A stretch of 25,754 nt of DNA from an uncultured Peptoniphilus sp. (GCA_946999425.1 CAMQDG010000016.1:1-25754), one strand, 5' to 3'; shown: positions 7,660 to 15,448, counted from the first letter of the stretch. Program-made: numbers and translations. The notes: generated by a model not told the origin, from the letters alone.

Positions 7660-7713
7660 ATTTCCTCCAAAAATTAACACAAAAAGACAATAACAGGAAA
7701 AGACATTTTTGTG

Positions 7714-7732
7714 AATGATAGATTGTATCATT
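7714..7732. promoter_or_regulatory. Inverted repeat, candidate operator between regulator and ABC genes
   Basis: AATGATA and TATCATT form perfect 7-bp arms around GATTG. The repeat covers the -35 of the candidate promoter for the ABC genes and lies at the predicted transcription start of the regulator gene. A bound protein could therefore control both directions. AraC-family proteins often use direct repeats, so a palindrome may also point to another regulator. Confidence 0.5.
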
Positions 7733-7751
7733 TCTAAAAAGATTATACAAT
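7723..7751 (+). promoter_or_regulatory. Candidate promoter of the ABC half-transporter pair
   Basis: TTGTAT (7723-7728), a 17-base spacer and TACAAT (7746-7751) lie about 57 bases upstream of the first ABC gene. The -35 is weak (3 of 6), as expected for an activator-dependent promoter, and is overlapped by the inverted repeat. Confidence 0.4.
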
Positions 7752-7771
7752 TTTCTCATAAGCAATTACAA
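7742..7771 (-). promoter_or_regulatory. Candidate promoter of the AraC-family gene
   Basis: On the - strand TTGTAA (7766-7771), an 18-base spacer and a perfect TATAAT (7742-7747) predict transcription from about 7735. This leaves a leader of roughly 75 bases before ATG 7659. The -10 overlaps that of the divergent ABC promoter on the other strand, so the two promoters probably compete. Confidence 0.6.
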
Positions 7772-7807
7772 ATAAAAATCATATTCGAAAAATAAAAAGG
7801 AGGATAT

Positions 7808-9544
7808 ATGAAAACTTATAAAAAACTTTTTTCATTTGTAGAAAAAGAAAAAATTTATGGATATTTTGCAATTTTATTTTCTCTTATTTCTGCAATTTTA
7901 AATGTTTACGCTTATTATTTAATCTATAAATTTTTAAAAGCGGCAATTTTGGAAAATAATTTTAATTATGCAAAAGAAGTTGCAATAAAAACAGTTGTAT
8001 TTTTAACTTTGTCCATGCTTTTGTATCTTTTTTCGGGAATTTCTTCCCACTTATTAGCCTTTAGACTTGAAACAAATTTGAGAAAAAAAGGCATAGAGGG
8101 ACTTTGCAATGCAAGTTTCAGATTTTTTGATCTCAATCCCTCAGGACCTACAAGAAAAGCTATTGATGATAATGCATCACAAACTCATATGATAGTGGCC
8201 CATTTAATACCGGATAATTCTCAGGCTTTTTCAATGCCTATTCTAATTTTAATTTTAGGATTTTTTATAAGTTTAAGGGTTGGACTAATTATTTTAATTC
8301 TTTCAATTTTATCTGGACTTCTTCTATCCCTTATGATGGGAGAAAAAACTTTTATGGAAAAATATCAAAAGGCCTTAGATAATTTATCTGCAGAAACTGT
8401 GGAATATGTAAGGGGAATGCAAGTAATAAAAATATTTGGCACATCTCTTTATTCTATGAAAAATTTAGTAAAAATGATAAAAGATTATGCCAAGTATGCC
8501 TATGATTATTCTTTGTCCTGTAAAAAAATCTATGTTACATACCAATGGATTTTTTTCGGACTTATTACAATTTTATTAGTTCCAATATCTTTAAATTTTT
8601 CAAAATTAGGTCCTAAGGAAAATCTTGTTATAGACCTTGTTATGGTTTTATTTTTGTCGGGCCTTATGTTTGTAGCTTTTATGAAAATAATGTGGGTTTC
8701 CATGTATTCTTTTCAGGCAAATTATGCCATAGATACTTTAAATAACCTTTACGAAGATATGGGAAAGGACACTTTAAATTATGGAGAAGAAACAATTTTT
8801 GAAGATTATTCCATAGAATTTAAAAATGTGGATTTTGCCTATAAAGAAAAATTGGTCTTAAAAAATTTATCATTTAATCTTGAAGGTAATAAGTCTTATG
8901 CCCTTGTAGGTTCATCAGGCTCAGGAAAATCCACAATAGCAAAATTAATTTCAGGTTTTTATAAAGTTGATGGTGGAGAAATTTTAATAGGAAAAAAACC
9001 TATAGAAAAATATAAAAAAGAAGCTTTGATAAAAAATATAGCCTTTGTTTTTCAAGATAGTAAATTATTTAAAAAATCTATTTATGAAAATGTAGCTTTA
9101 GCAAAAGAAAATGCAACTAAAGAAGAGGTTATGAAAGCTTTGAAAGATGCAGGCTGTATGGAGATTTTAGAGAAGTTTAAAGAAAGGGAAAATACAATTA
9201 TAGGATCTAAAGGAGTTTATCTTTCTGGTGGTGAAAAACAAAGACTTGCTATTGCAAGAGCGATTTTAAAAGATTCTCAAATTGTAATTATGGATGAGGC
9301 ATCGGCAGCAATTGATGCGGATAATGAATATGAATTACAAAAAGCTTTTAAAAATCTAATGAAAAATAAAACGGTCATTATGATAGCTCATAGACTAACT
9401 TCTATAAAAGCTTTAGATGAAATTTTAGTATTAGAAGATGGGAAAATAATTGAAAGAGGTTCCCACAAAGAACTTATGGAAAAAAATGGAAAATATAAGA
9501 TCTTGCAGGAAGAATATAAAGTTGCAAATGATTGGAGGGTGTAA
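7808..9544 (+). CDS. ABC transporter half-molecule 1 (membrane domain fused to ATPase)
   Basis: The 578-residue exporter-fold half-transporter has an N-terminal membrane domain (about 1-320, with hydrophobic pairs near 15-60, 130-180 and 245-300) and a C-terminal ATPase. ATPase motifs are Walker A GSSGSGKST (about 368-376), signature LSGGEKQR (about 471-478), Walker B IVIMDE with the D-loop AAID, and switch histidine in MIAHRL. A strong AGGAGG precedes ATG 7808. The next gene begins two bases after its stop, so the two products probably form a heterodimer. Pairs of this build next to an AraC regulator include the siderophore importers YbtPQ and IrtAB, but multidrug pairs look similar. No siderophore synthesis gene or binding protein is in the window, so substrate and direction are open. 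Confidence 0.9.
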   Translation: MKTYKKLFSFVEKEKIYGYFAILFSLISAILNVYAYYLIYKFLKAAILENNFNYAKEVAIKTVVFLTLSMLLYLFSGISSHLLAFRLETNLRKKGIEGLCNASFRFFDLNPSGPTRKAIDDNASQTHMIVAHLIPDNSQAFSMPILILILGFFISLRVGLIILILSILSGLLLSLMMGEKTFMEKYQKALDNLSAETVEYVRGMQVIKIFGTSLYSMKNLVKMIKDYAKYAYDYSLSCKKIYVTYQWIFFGLITILLVPISLNFSKLGPKENLVIDLVMVLFLSGLMFVAFMKIMWVSMYSFQANYAIDTLNNLYEDMGKDTLNYGEETIFEDYSIEFKNVDFAYKEKLVLKNLSFNLEGNKSYALVGSSGSGKSTIAKLISGFYKVDGGEILIGKKPIEKYKKEALIKNIAFVFQDSKLFKKSIYENVALAKENATKEEVMKALKDAGCMEILEKFKERENTIIGSKGVYLSGGEKQRLAIARAILKDSQIVIMDEASAAIDADNEYELQKAFKNLMKNKTVIMIAHRLTSIKALDEILVLEDGKIIERGSHKELMEKNGKYKILQEEYKVANDWRV

Positions 9545-9546
9545 AA

Positions 9547-11265
9547 ATGAAAAATTATATGAAAAAAAGATTTTCTCTAACTGATCAGGGAGCGGAGGAT
9601 GCAGTTAAAGCTATTTTTGCAAGTTTCTTTGTATATTGTATAAATATGCTTCCGGCAATTTTATTAATGCTATTTGTAGAGCATCTACTTAAAGAAGAAA
9701 TAAAAAGTCCCTATTTATATTTAGGTCTTTCCATTGCAACTTTAATAATTATGTATTTTTTACTGTCCTATGAGTATGAAAAACAATACAACACAACTTA
9801 TAAGGAATCAGAAAATTTGAGAATTGATATAGGAGAAAAACTTTCAAATCTTCCTATGTCATATTTTTCCAAACATGATTTAAGTGATTTATCTCAAACT
9901 ATTATGGCTGATGTAGACGGAATAGAACATGCTATGAGTCATGCCATTCCTAAGGGGGGAGGACTTTTATTTTTCATTCCCTTAATAAGCATTTTACTTT
10001 TAATTGGAAATTTTAAAATGGGTCTTGCAGTTATACTTCCAACTATAATTTCTTTTTCAGTAATTCCCTTAGCTAAAAAAATATCAGTAAGGGCAAATAA
10101 AAAATATTATGATGTTTTAAGGGAAAATTCAGAGGCCTTTCAAGAAGCAATAGAAATGTCAAAAGAAATAAATTCCTTTAATCTTTCTGATAAATTAAAG
10201 AGAGTTCTTTTTAAGAAAATGGAAGAAAGTGAAAAAATACATTTTAGAACTGAAGGGGTAAATATGTTAATAATGGGTGTTTCCACACTCTTTACTTTTA
10301 TAAACTTAGGACTTGTTATTTTTGTGGGAAGTATTCTTATAATAAGGGGTCAAATAGATATTTTATATCTTATAGGATATCTCCTTGCAGCTATAAAAAT
10401 AAGGGAAGCCATAGATGGCTCAAAAGAGTTTTTGTTAGAAATTTTTTACTTGGATCCTAAAATTGAAAGGATAAGAGAAATAAAAGAAAGTCAAACCCAA
10501 AAGGGAAAAGACATAGATTTAAAAAATTTTGATGTGGAACTTAAAAATGTTGGATTTTCTTATAAAGAAGATGAGGAGGTTTTAAAAGATATAAGCTTTG
10601 TAGCAAAACAAGATGAGGTAACGGCTCTTGTAGGTCCATCAGGATGTGGCAAAACTTCAATTTTAAGACTTATTTCAAGACTTTATGATTATGATAAGGG
10701 AAAAATTTTAATAGGGGGAGAAGAAATAAAAAATATTTCAACGAAGGCTCTCTATAAAAATATTTCAATTGTTTTTCAAGATGTAATTTTGTTTAATACA
10801 AGTCTTATGGAAAATATAAGGATAGGAAGAGAATCAGCTTCAGATGAGGAAGTAATTCAAGCGGCAAAGCTGGCTAATTGCGAATTTATAGAAAAACTTT
10901 CTGAAGGTTTTAATACCTTGATAGGGGAAAATGGAGCAGAGCTTTCAGGAGGAGAAAGACAAAGAATTTCCATAGCAAGAGCATTCTTAAAAGATGCACC
11001 TATATTAATTCTTGATGAGATAGCAGCTGCCCTTGATGTGGATAATGAGAAAAAAATTCAGGAATCTTTAAATAGATTAATAAAAAATAAGACTGTAATA
11101 ATAATTTCTCACAGGCTAAAATCCATTGAAAATGTAGATAAAATTGTAGTTATGGAAAATGGATTTGTGGAAGGGAAAGGAAGACATACAGATCTTATAA
11201 AAAGCTCAAAAATTTATAGGGATTTAATAGAAAAAACAAAAATGGCAGAAGAATTTAAATATTAA
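9547..11265 (+). CDS. ABC transporter half-molecule 2 (membrane domain fused to ATPase)
   Basis: Second half-transporter, 572 residues, partner of the gene that ends two bases upstream. I use ATG 9547 because GGAGGG lies six bases before it; the upstream in-frame ATT is not a likely start. The N-terminal membrane domain (about 1-310) precedes an ATPase with Walker A GPSGCGKTS (about 361-369), signature LSGGERQR (about 466-473), Walker B ILILDE with the D-loop AALD, and switch histidine in IISHRL. Both ATPases of the pair keep the catalytic glutamate and the switch histidine, so neither site looks degenerate, unlike many asymmetric heterodimeric exporters. A perfect palindromic terminator follows directly. 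A metal-chelate importer or small-molecule exporter role is inference. Confidence 0.9.
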   Translation: MKNYMKKRFSLTDQGAEDAVKAIFASFFVYCINMLPAILLMLFVEHLLKEEIKSPYLYLGLSIATLIIMYFLLSYEYEKQYNTTYKESENLRIDIGEKLSNLPMSYFSKHDLSDLSQTIMADVDGIEHAMSHAIPKGGGLLFFIPLISILLLIGNFKMGLAVILPTIISFSVIPLAKKISVRANKKYYDVLRENSEAFQEAIEMSKEINSFNLSDKLKRVLFKKMEESEKIHFRTEGVNMLIMGVSTLFTFINLGLVIFVGSILIIRGQIDILYLIGYLLAAIKIREAIDGSKEFLLEIFYLDPKIERIREIKESQTQKGKDIDLKNFDVELKNVGFSYKEDEEVLKDISFVAKQDEVTALVGPSGCGKTSILRLISRLYDYDKGKILIGGEEIKNISTKALYKNISIVFQDVILFNTSLMENIRIGRESASDEEVIQAAKLANCEFIEKLSEGFNTLIGENGAELSGGERQRISIARAFLKDAPILILDEIAAALDVDNEKKIQESLNRLIKNKTVIIISHRLKSIENVDKIVVMENGFVEGKGRHTDLIKSSKIYRDLIEKTKMAEEFKY

Positions 11266-11270
11266 AAAAT

Positions 11271-11304
11271 AAAACACAGAGTGTACACTCTGTGTTTTTT
11301 ATGT
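11271..11304. terminator. Bidirectional terminator shared by ABC genes and SRP RNA
   Basis: A perfect 28-base palindrome (11271-11298, halves meeting at GTAC) carries T-runs on both sides: six T on the + strand and an ATTTTTT run on the - strand. It starts five bases after the stop of the second ABC gene and lies just beyond the 3' end of the SRP RNA on the opposite strand. It therefore fits as terminator for both convergent transcripts. Confidence 0.92.
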
Positions 11305-11574
11305 AGCCGTGCACCCTATATCGAATAAAATTCATATACGGTACCCATAGAGTTAGCTCCAACCAGGCACTCCCACGGCACACGAAACTTCTCACTTAGT
11401 GCTGCTTCCGTCAAGACCTGACACGGTTCATGAGCATTCGTTGCGTAGGACCCAATCTTCAACACCACTTTTATGGGGCTGACTATACAAAAATTTACCC
11501 TCCATAAGGCTTCAATCCTGCTACAGCGAATTGCAGGTTACAAGGCATCGCTAATTCCCCATTTAGCACGGCAA
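11304..11574 (-). ncRNA. ffs: Signal recognition particle RNA, large Gram-positive type (scRNA)
   Basis: RNA scaffold of the signal recognition particle, which binds Ffh and targets nascent membrane proteins. The - strand shows the conserved S-domain core with GTCAGGTC, the asymmetric-loop segment GGAAGCAGCA and the upstream ATGAACCG. It also has the long 5'/3' Alu part typical of Bacillus/Clostridium: GCCGTGCTAAATGGGG at the 5' end and GGTGCACGGC at the 3' end. The two ends pair (11566-11572 with 11306-11312), which sets a length of about 270 nt; exact ends may be off by a few bases. The apical loop of helix 8 reads UGAC (11410-11413), a URRC-class tetraloop rather than the usual GGAA. It starts about ten bases after a tRNA-Ser and has no promoter of its own, so both are probably cut from one transcript. 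Confidence 0.96.
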
Positions 11575-11583
11575 ATTTAAAAC

Positions 11584-11673
11584 TGGCGGAGAGAAGGGGA
11601 TTTGAACCCCTGATACGATTTCTCGTATACACGCTTTCCAGGCGTGCACCTTCAGCCGCTCGGTCATCTCTCC
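11584..11673 (-). tRNA. tRNA-Ser (anticodon GGA)
   Basis: On the - strand a complete class II tRNA of 90 nt including an encoded CCA. Acceptor GGAGAGA pairs with TCTCTCC, with discriminator G and CCA at 11584-11586. The anticodon stem CACGC/GCGTG holds the loop CTGGAAA, giving anticodon GGA (reads UCC and UCU). The long variable arm TACGA-GAAA-TCGTA and the T arm with TTCAAAT are those of serine tRNAs. It lies just downstream of a near-consensus promoter and just upstream of the SRP RNA. Confidence 0.98.
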
Positions 11674-11688
11674 AAACTTCAGGAAACA

Positions 11689-11717
11689 ATTATAACATAA
11701 AAAAACTTTATTGACAA
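11689..11717 (-). promoter_or_regulatory. Promoter of the tRNA-Ser / SRP RNA unit
   Basis: On the - strand TTGTCA (11712-11717), a 17-base spacer and a perfect TATAAT (11689-11694). The predicted start near 11682 is about nine bases ahead of the tRNA. It is one of the strongest promoters in the window, as expected for stable RNA. Confidence 0.88.
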
Positions 11718-11727
11718 AAACAAAAAT

Positions 11728-11773
11728 AAAAATGCAAAACTTTATAAATTTAAGATTTAAGCTTTGCATTTTT
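11728..11773 (-). terminator. Terminator of tex
   Basis: An 11-bp stem (TTTGCATTTTT at 11763-11773 pairs with AAAAATGCAAA at 11728-11738) closes a loop of about 24 bases. On the - strand it is followed by T-rich sequence. It lies 15 bases after the tex stop and ends just before the promoter of the tRNA-Ser/SRP RNA unit, so it insulates that unit. The long loop makes it less ideal than the other hairpins. Confidence 0.65.
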
Positions 11774-11787
11774 TAATAAAAAATATT

Positions 11788-13854
11788 TTATTTAATTTTT
11801 TTAAGGCCTATACGATTTCTGTCCCTATCAATTTCAACAACTTCTACATCAATTATGTCTCCAACACTTACAACTTGGGAAGGATGCTTTATAAATTTTT
11901 CAGATAAGTTGGAAATATGAACAAGCCCGTCATCATGTAAACCTATATCTACAAAACAACCGAAGTCAACTACATTTCTTACAGTACCCTTTAATTTGTC
12001 GCCAATTTTTAAATCGTCAATACTTAAAAGGTCGCTTTTTAAAAATACTGGTTCAAGGTCATCTCTTGGATCACGGCCAGGTTTTTTAAGTTCTTCTAAA
12101 ATGTCTCTTAGGGTGTATAAGCCCACGTTTAAACTTTGGGCAAGGTTTTGGTCAGCTTTTTCATTTCCCTTAAGTTTACGGGCAATCTCGTAGCTCTCAG
12201 GGTGGACTGCAGTCATATCTAAAGGTTCATCTCCACCTAAGATTCTTAAAAAGCCTGCGGACTGTTCATAGGCTTTTGGACCCAAACCCTTTATATTTTT
12301 AAGTTCCTTTCTATTTTTAAAAGAACCAAAATCATCTCTGTAAGCAACTATATTTTTAGCTATACTTTTACTTATGCCGGAAACATATGAAAGAAGGGAA
12401 ACTGAGGCTGTATTTAAATTTACTCCCACAGTATTTACACAATCTTCAACAACTCCTGAGAGTTTTTCGGTTAATTTTTTTTGGTTGAGGTCATGTTGAT
12501 ATTGACCAACCCCTATATGTTTAGGTTCAATTTTTACAAGTTCCGCAAGGGGATCTTGTAGTCTTCTTCCTATGCTTATTGCCCCTCTTACAGTTACATC
12601 AAGGTTTGGAAATTCTTCAGTACCTTCTTTGGAAGCTGAATAAATTGAAGCACCGGCTTCATTTACAAAGGCTCTTTTTACATCTGAATTATTCTTTTTA
12701 AGCACATCTGCCACAAAACTTTCCACTTCTCTTGAAGCTGTTCCATTTCCTATGGCAATTACTTGAACCTTATATTTTTCAAGGTAGGATAGAATTTTAC
12801 TCTCTTCATTTTTACCTTGATGACCGGCTATATAGAAAACATCATTATCTAAAAATTTTCCATTTTTGTCCAGGATTGCCATTTTAGTTCCCGTACGAAT
12901 ACCTGGGTCAAGAGCCATTAATACCTTATCCTTAAGGGGTCTTATCATAAGTAGATTTTTCAGATTAAGTCCAAATAATTCTATAGATTCATTTTCTGCA
13001 CTTTCTGTTAAATCACTTCTAAGCTCTCTTTCGACAGAGGGAAGAATTAATCTTTTTAAAGCATCTTTTAGGATTTCGCTTTTAAGGTCATTGAGTTTTC
13101 CATCTAAGAAGTCCATGGCTATATTATTAAAAATAAGATCTTCAGGAAAAACTATATTTACCTTTAAGGCTTCTTCTTTTTCTCCTCTATTTAAGGCGAG
13201 AATCCTATGGCTTGGAATATTTCTTATAAGTTCTGAGAAATCTTCATACATTTTGTAAATGTCATTAGGATTTTTTCCTATTTGAGATACTATAGAAGCA
13301 AATCTTTTTGATAGAGTCTTTATAGTTTTTCTGTACATGGGGTTATCGGAAATATCTTCAGATATAATATCGCAGGCACCTTGCAAAATTTCATTAGAAT
13401 TTTCAGGAGAATTATTTTTTTCAATAAAAGAATCTATTTCTTTAAAGATTTCTTCAAGGTCAAGTCCCTTATAAATCATATCCGAAAAAATTTCGTAGCC
13501 CTTTTCTTTGGCAAGACTTGCACGAGTATTTTTCTTTTTCTTAAAAGGTCTATATATATCTTCAAGACTTGAAAGAACATCTGCATTTTCTATATCATTT
13601 TGTATTTCTTGAGTTAGTTTACCTTGCTCATCAATAAGTCTTAAAATTTCTTCTTTTCTTTTATTTAAATTTCTTAAATAATTTAATCTTTCTTCAAGTT
13701 TTCTAAGCTCTTCATCATTTAAACCACCGGTTATTTCTTTTCTATATCTTGCAATAAAGGGAACACTGTTACCTTCATCTAAAAGCTTTACAGTGTCTTC
13801 TATTATTTTTAAATCTATATTCAGTTCTTTAGATAACTGATTTGTTGTTTCCAT
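11788..13854 (-). CDS. tex: Tex-family RNA-binding transcription accessory protein
   Basis: Tex is a conserved nucleic-acid-binding protein related to eukaryotic Spt6 and linked to transcription fidelity and toxin-gene expression. At 688 residues it is close to the family's usual 700-780. Parts in order are the N-terminal helical Tex domain (about 1-300, including VPFIARYRKEITGGL near 32-46) and a YqgF/RNase H-like domain beginning LMALDPGIRTGT (about 309). The family motif HIGVGQYQHD is near 445, a helix-hairpin-helix region is about 480-550 (VSGISKSIAKNI and NIKGLGPKAYEQ), and a C-terminal S1 RNA-binding domain is about 610-686 (GTVRNVVDFGCFVDIG). ATG 13854 is preceded by GAGGTGA. The gene stands alone between its own terminator and the divergent brnQ. 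Confidence 0.96.
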   Translation of the reverse strand: METTNQLSKELNIDLKIIEDTVKLLDEGNSVPFIARYRKEITGGLNDEELRKLEERLNYLRNLNKRKEEILRLIDEQGKLTQEIQNDIENADVLSSLEDIYRPFKKKKNTRASLAKEKGYEIFSDMIYKGLDLEEIFKEIDSFIEKNNSPENSNEILQGACDIISEDISDNPMYRKTIKTLSKRFASIVSQIGKNPNDIYKMYEDFSELIRNIPSHRILALNRGEKEEALKVNIVFPEDLIFNNIAMDFLDGKLNDLKSEILKDALKRLILPSVERELRSDLTESAENESIELFGLNLKNLLMIRPLKDKVLMALDPGIRTGTKMAILDKNGKFLDNDVFYIAGHQGKNEESKILSYLEKYKVQVIAIGNGTASREVESFVADVLKKNNSDVKRAFVNEAGASIYSASKEGTEEFPNLDVTVRGAISIGRRLQDPLAELVKIEPKHIGVGQYQHDLNQKKLTEKLSGVVEDCVNTVGVNLNTASVSLLSYVSGISKSIAKNIVAYRDDFGSFKNRKELKNIKGLGPKAYEQSAGFLRILGGDEPLDMTAVHPESYEIARKLKGNEKADQNLAQSLNVGLYTLRDILEELKKPGRDPRDDLEPVFLKSDLLSIDDLKIGDKLKGTVRNVVDFGCFVDIGLHDDGLVHISNLSEKFIKHPSQVVSVGDIIDVEVVEIDRDRNRIGLKKIK

Positions 13855-13877
13855 ATTTCACCTCAAGTGATATTATA
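13848..13877. promoter_or_regulatory. Possible overlapping divergent promoters of tex and brnQ
   Basis: On the + strand TTTCCA (13848-13853), a 17-base spacer and TATTAT (13871-13876) could serve brnQ. On the - strand a perfect TATAAT (13872-13877) could serve tex, with a leader just long enough for its ribosome site but no good -35. The two -10 elements share the same bases, so the start sites would be mutually exclusive. The elements are weak and the call is tentative. Confidence 0.35.
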
Positions 13878-13910
13878 GCATAAGAGCATAAATCAAATTA
13901 AGGAGAAGAT

Positions 13911-15209
13911 ATGAAAGAAAAAAGAAATATACTGTTTTCGGGCTTCGCATTACTGTCCATGTTTTTCGGAGCAGGCAACTTATTATTTCCGCCGGTATTA
14001 GGCAGAGATACAGGCCACCAATTTATACCGGCAATTTTAGGATTTTTAGCAACAGGAGTGGGCCTTGTAATGCTTGGGGTAATTGCAACAGTAAGAGCAG
14101 GCGGAACTATGGATAATGTTGCAAATAAAATAGGAGAAAAGTTTTCTTCTATTTTTGGAGTAATAATTTTAATAGCTATAGGACCAGGTCTTGCCATTCC
14201 AAGAACTGCCGCAACAACTTATGAGATATTTCAAGGGTCTATTGTTAAAAATTTAAATCCCTTGCTTTCATCTCTTATATTTTTTTCCATAGTTTTATTT
14301 TTTGTATTAAGACCTAAAAAAATAGTAAGTAGTTTGGGAAAACTTTTAACGCCAATTCTTTTAATAGTATTGGGAATTATAATATTTAAAGCAATATCAA
14401 CACCAATTGGACCCTTAGAAAATTTTGGACTTAAATCTGTTTTCACCTCAAGTTTTATTGAGGGTTACCAAACTATGGATGCCCTGGCAACTATGGTATT
14501 TACAAAAATAATAATTGACGGATATAAAAACGAGGGGATTGAAGATGAAAGAATAATTTTAACTTCCACTATTAAGTCTGCAATTATTGCAGGACTAGGC
14601 CTATCTATAATTTATAGTGGGCTTTTATATATGGGAGCTACTGCTTCATCTTTAAATCTTTCCAATATGGCTAGAAGTGAATTTTTAATTTATACAACAA
14701 GTAGACTTTTAGGAAGTGCGGGCAATTTAATTCTTGCAGTTGCCATGACTTTAGCTTGTCTTACAACGGCAATAGGTCTTACTGCAACAGTTGGCGAATT
14801 TTTTAATGAATTTTCAAAGGGAAAGTTGTCTTATAGTTTAGTTGTAATAATTTCAAGCCTATTTTCTGGATTTTTTGCAGTAACAGGAGTAGATAAAATT
14901 GTAGCTATTTCAGCCCCAATATTAAGTTCTCTTTATCCAGTAGTAATTGTTTTAATTTTTTCAAATGTTTTTAAGGAGATTTTAGGAAGAAGATCGACAC
15001 AAATAGGAGCGGTTATAGGGGCATTTATTCCTTCTTTAGGAGTTATTTCAGGAATTTTCGGACAAAAAATAGAACCTTACTTTTTTATAAGAAGATTATT
15101 GCCAGATGGCTTTGGACCTTTTGTTTGGATTATACCTTCAATTGTTTTAGCAATAATATTTACGATTTTTAAAATCGGAGAAAAAGATATAAAAAAAGAG
15201 ACGATCTAA
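13911..15209 (+). CDS. brnQ: Branched-chain amino acid:cation symporter BrnQ
   Basis: Secondary transporter of the LIVCS family for leucine, isoleucine and valine driven by sodium or protons. The 432-residue, strongly hydrophobic protein has about twelve membrane segments and the family's N-terminal signature GFALLSMFFGAGNLLFPP (about residues 11-28). A glycine/proline-rich segment (GPGLAIPRTAATTYE, near 84-98) matches the conserved region of the family. ATG 13911 follows AAGGAGA at normal spacing. The stop codon TAA (15207-15209) lies inside the ascending arm and loop of its terminator hairpin. The gene is alone on its strand, divergent from tex and convergent with the ferredoxin gene. It suits an organism that ferments amino acids. 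Confidence 0.96.
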   Translation: MKEKRNILFSGFALLSMFFGAGNLLFPPVLGRDTGHQFIPAILGFLATGVGLVMLGVIATVRAGGTMDNVANKIGEKFSSIFGVIILIAIGPGLAIPRTAATTYEIFQGSIVKNLNPLLSSLIFFSIVLFFVLRPKKIVSSLGKLLTPILLIVLGIIIFKAISTPIGPLENFGLKSVFTSSFIEGYQTMDALATMVFTKIIIDGYKNEGIEDERIILTSTIKSAIIAGLGLSIIYSGLLYMGATASSLNLSNMARSEFLIYTTSRLLGSAGNLILAVAMTLACLTTAIGLTATVGEFFNEFSKGKLSYSLVVIISSLFSGFFAVTGVDKIVAISAPILSSLYPVVIVLIFSNVFKEILGRRSTQIGAVIGAFIPSLGVISGIFGQKIEPYFFIRRLLPDGFGPFVWIIPSIVLAIIFTIFKIGEKDIKKETI

Positions 15210-15228
15210 AAAGATCGTCTTTTTTTAT
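15193..15228. terminator. Bidirectional terminator between brnQ and ferredoxin
   Basis: AGACGATCT (15199-15207) pairs with AGATCGTCT (15212-15220) around AAAA, extended by A/T pairs and flanked by a T-run on both strands. It contains the brnQ stop codon and lies 16 bases beyond the ferredoxin stop on the other strand, so it can end both convergent transcripts. Confidence 0.92.
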
Positions 15229-15235
15229 GTCTTTA

Positions 15236-15406
15236 TTATGCTTCCGGTTGAGCTGCTCCTGTTGGGCAAACTGCTGAGCAAGCACCACAATCGATACATT
15301 GATCTTGATCAACTACGTAGATGTCACCATCAGAAATACATCCTACTGGACATTCAGGTTGGCAAGCACCACAAGCGATGCAAGAATCTGTAATAATATG
15401 AGCCAT
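15236..15406 (-). CDS. 2[4Fe-4S] clostridial-type ferredoxin
   Basis: A 56-residue protein on the - strand with two complete cluster motifs: C9-x2-C12-x2-C15-x3-C19-P and C37-x2-C40-x2-C43-x3-C47-P. This is the classical small bacterial ferredoxin that carries low-potential electrons between oxidoreductases and hydrogenase or Rnf-type enzymes in anaerobes. The two halves show the usual internal symmetry, and one extra cysteine (C23) lies outside the motifs. ATG 15406 follows GGAGG by six bases. Its base composition is richer in G and C than its neighbours, probably because of selected codons in a highly expressed gene. It has its own promoter and shares a terminator with brnQ, so it is monocistronic. 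Confidence 0.97.
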   Translation of the reverse strand: MAHIITDSCIACGACQPECPVGCISDGDIYVVDQDQCIDCGACSAVCPTGAAQPEA

Positions 15407-15448
15407 AAAGCACCTCCATAAACTATTTTTTTATTTACTTACGGACTA

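Noticed and set aside
7660..7731. Longer N-terminus of the AraC-family regulator (start at 7731)
   Set aside because: No ribosome site. It would place coding sequence over the inverted repeat and predicted transcript start, while ATG 7659 has GGAGG at ideal spacing.
11495..11769. Two open frames over the tRNA-Ser and SRP RNA region on the - strand
   Set aside because: They read through the tRNA and SRP RNA genes in two frames, and their sequences are translations of these RNAs.
12866..13258. 130-codon open frame on the + strand inside tex
   Set aside because: It is antisense to a well-conserved part of Tex, has no ribosome site and shows shadow-frame composition.
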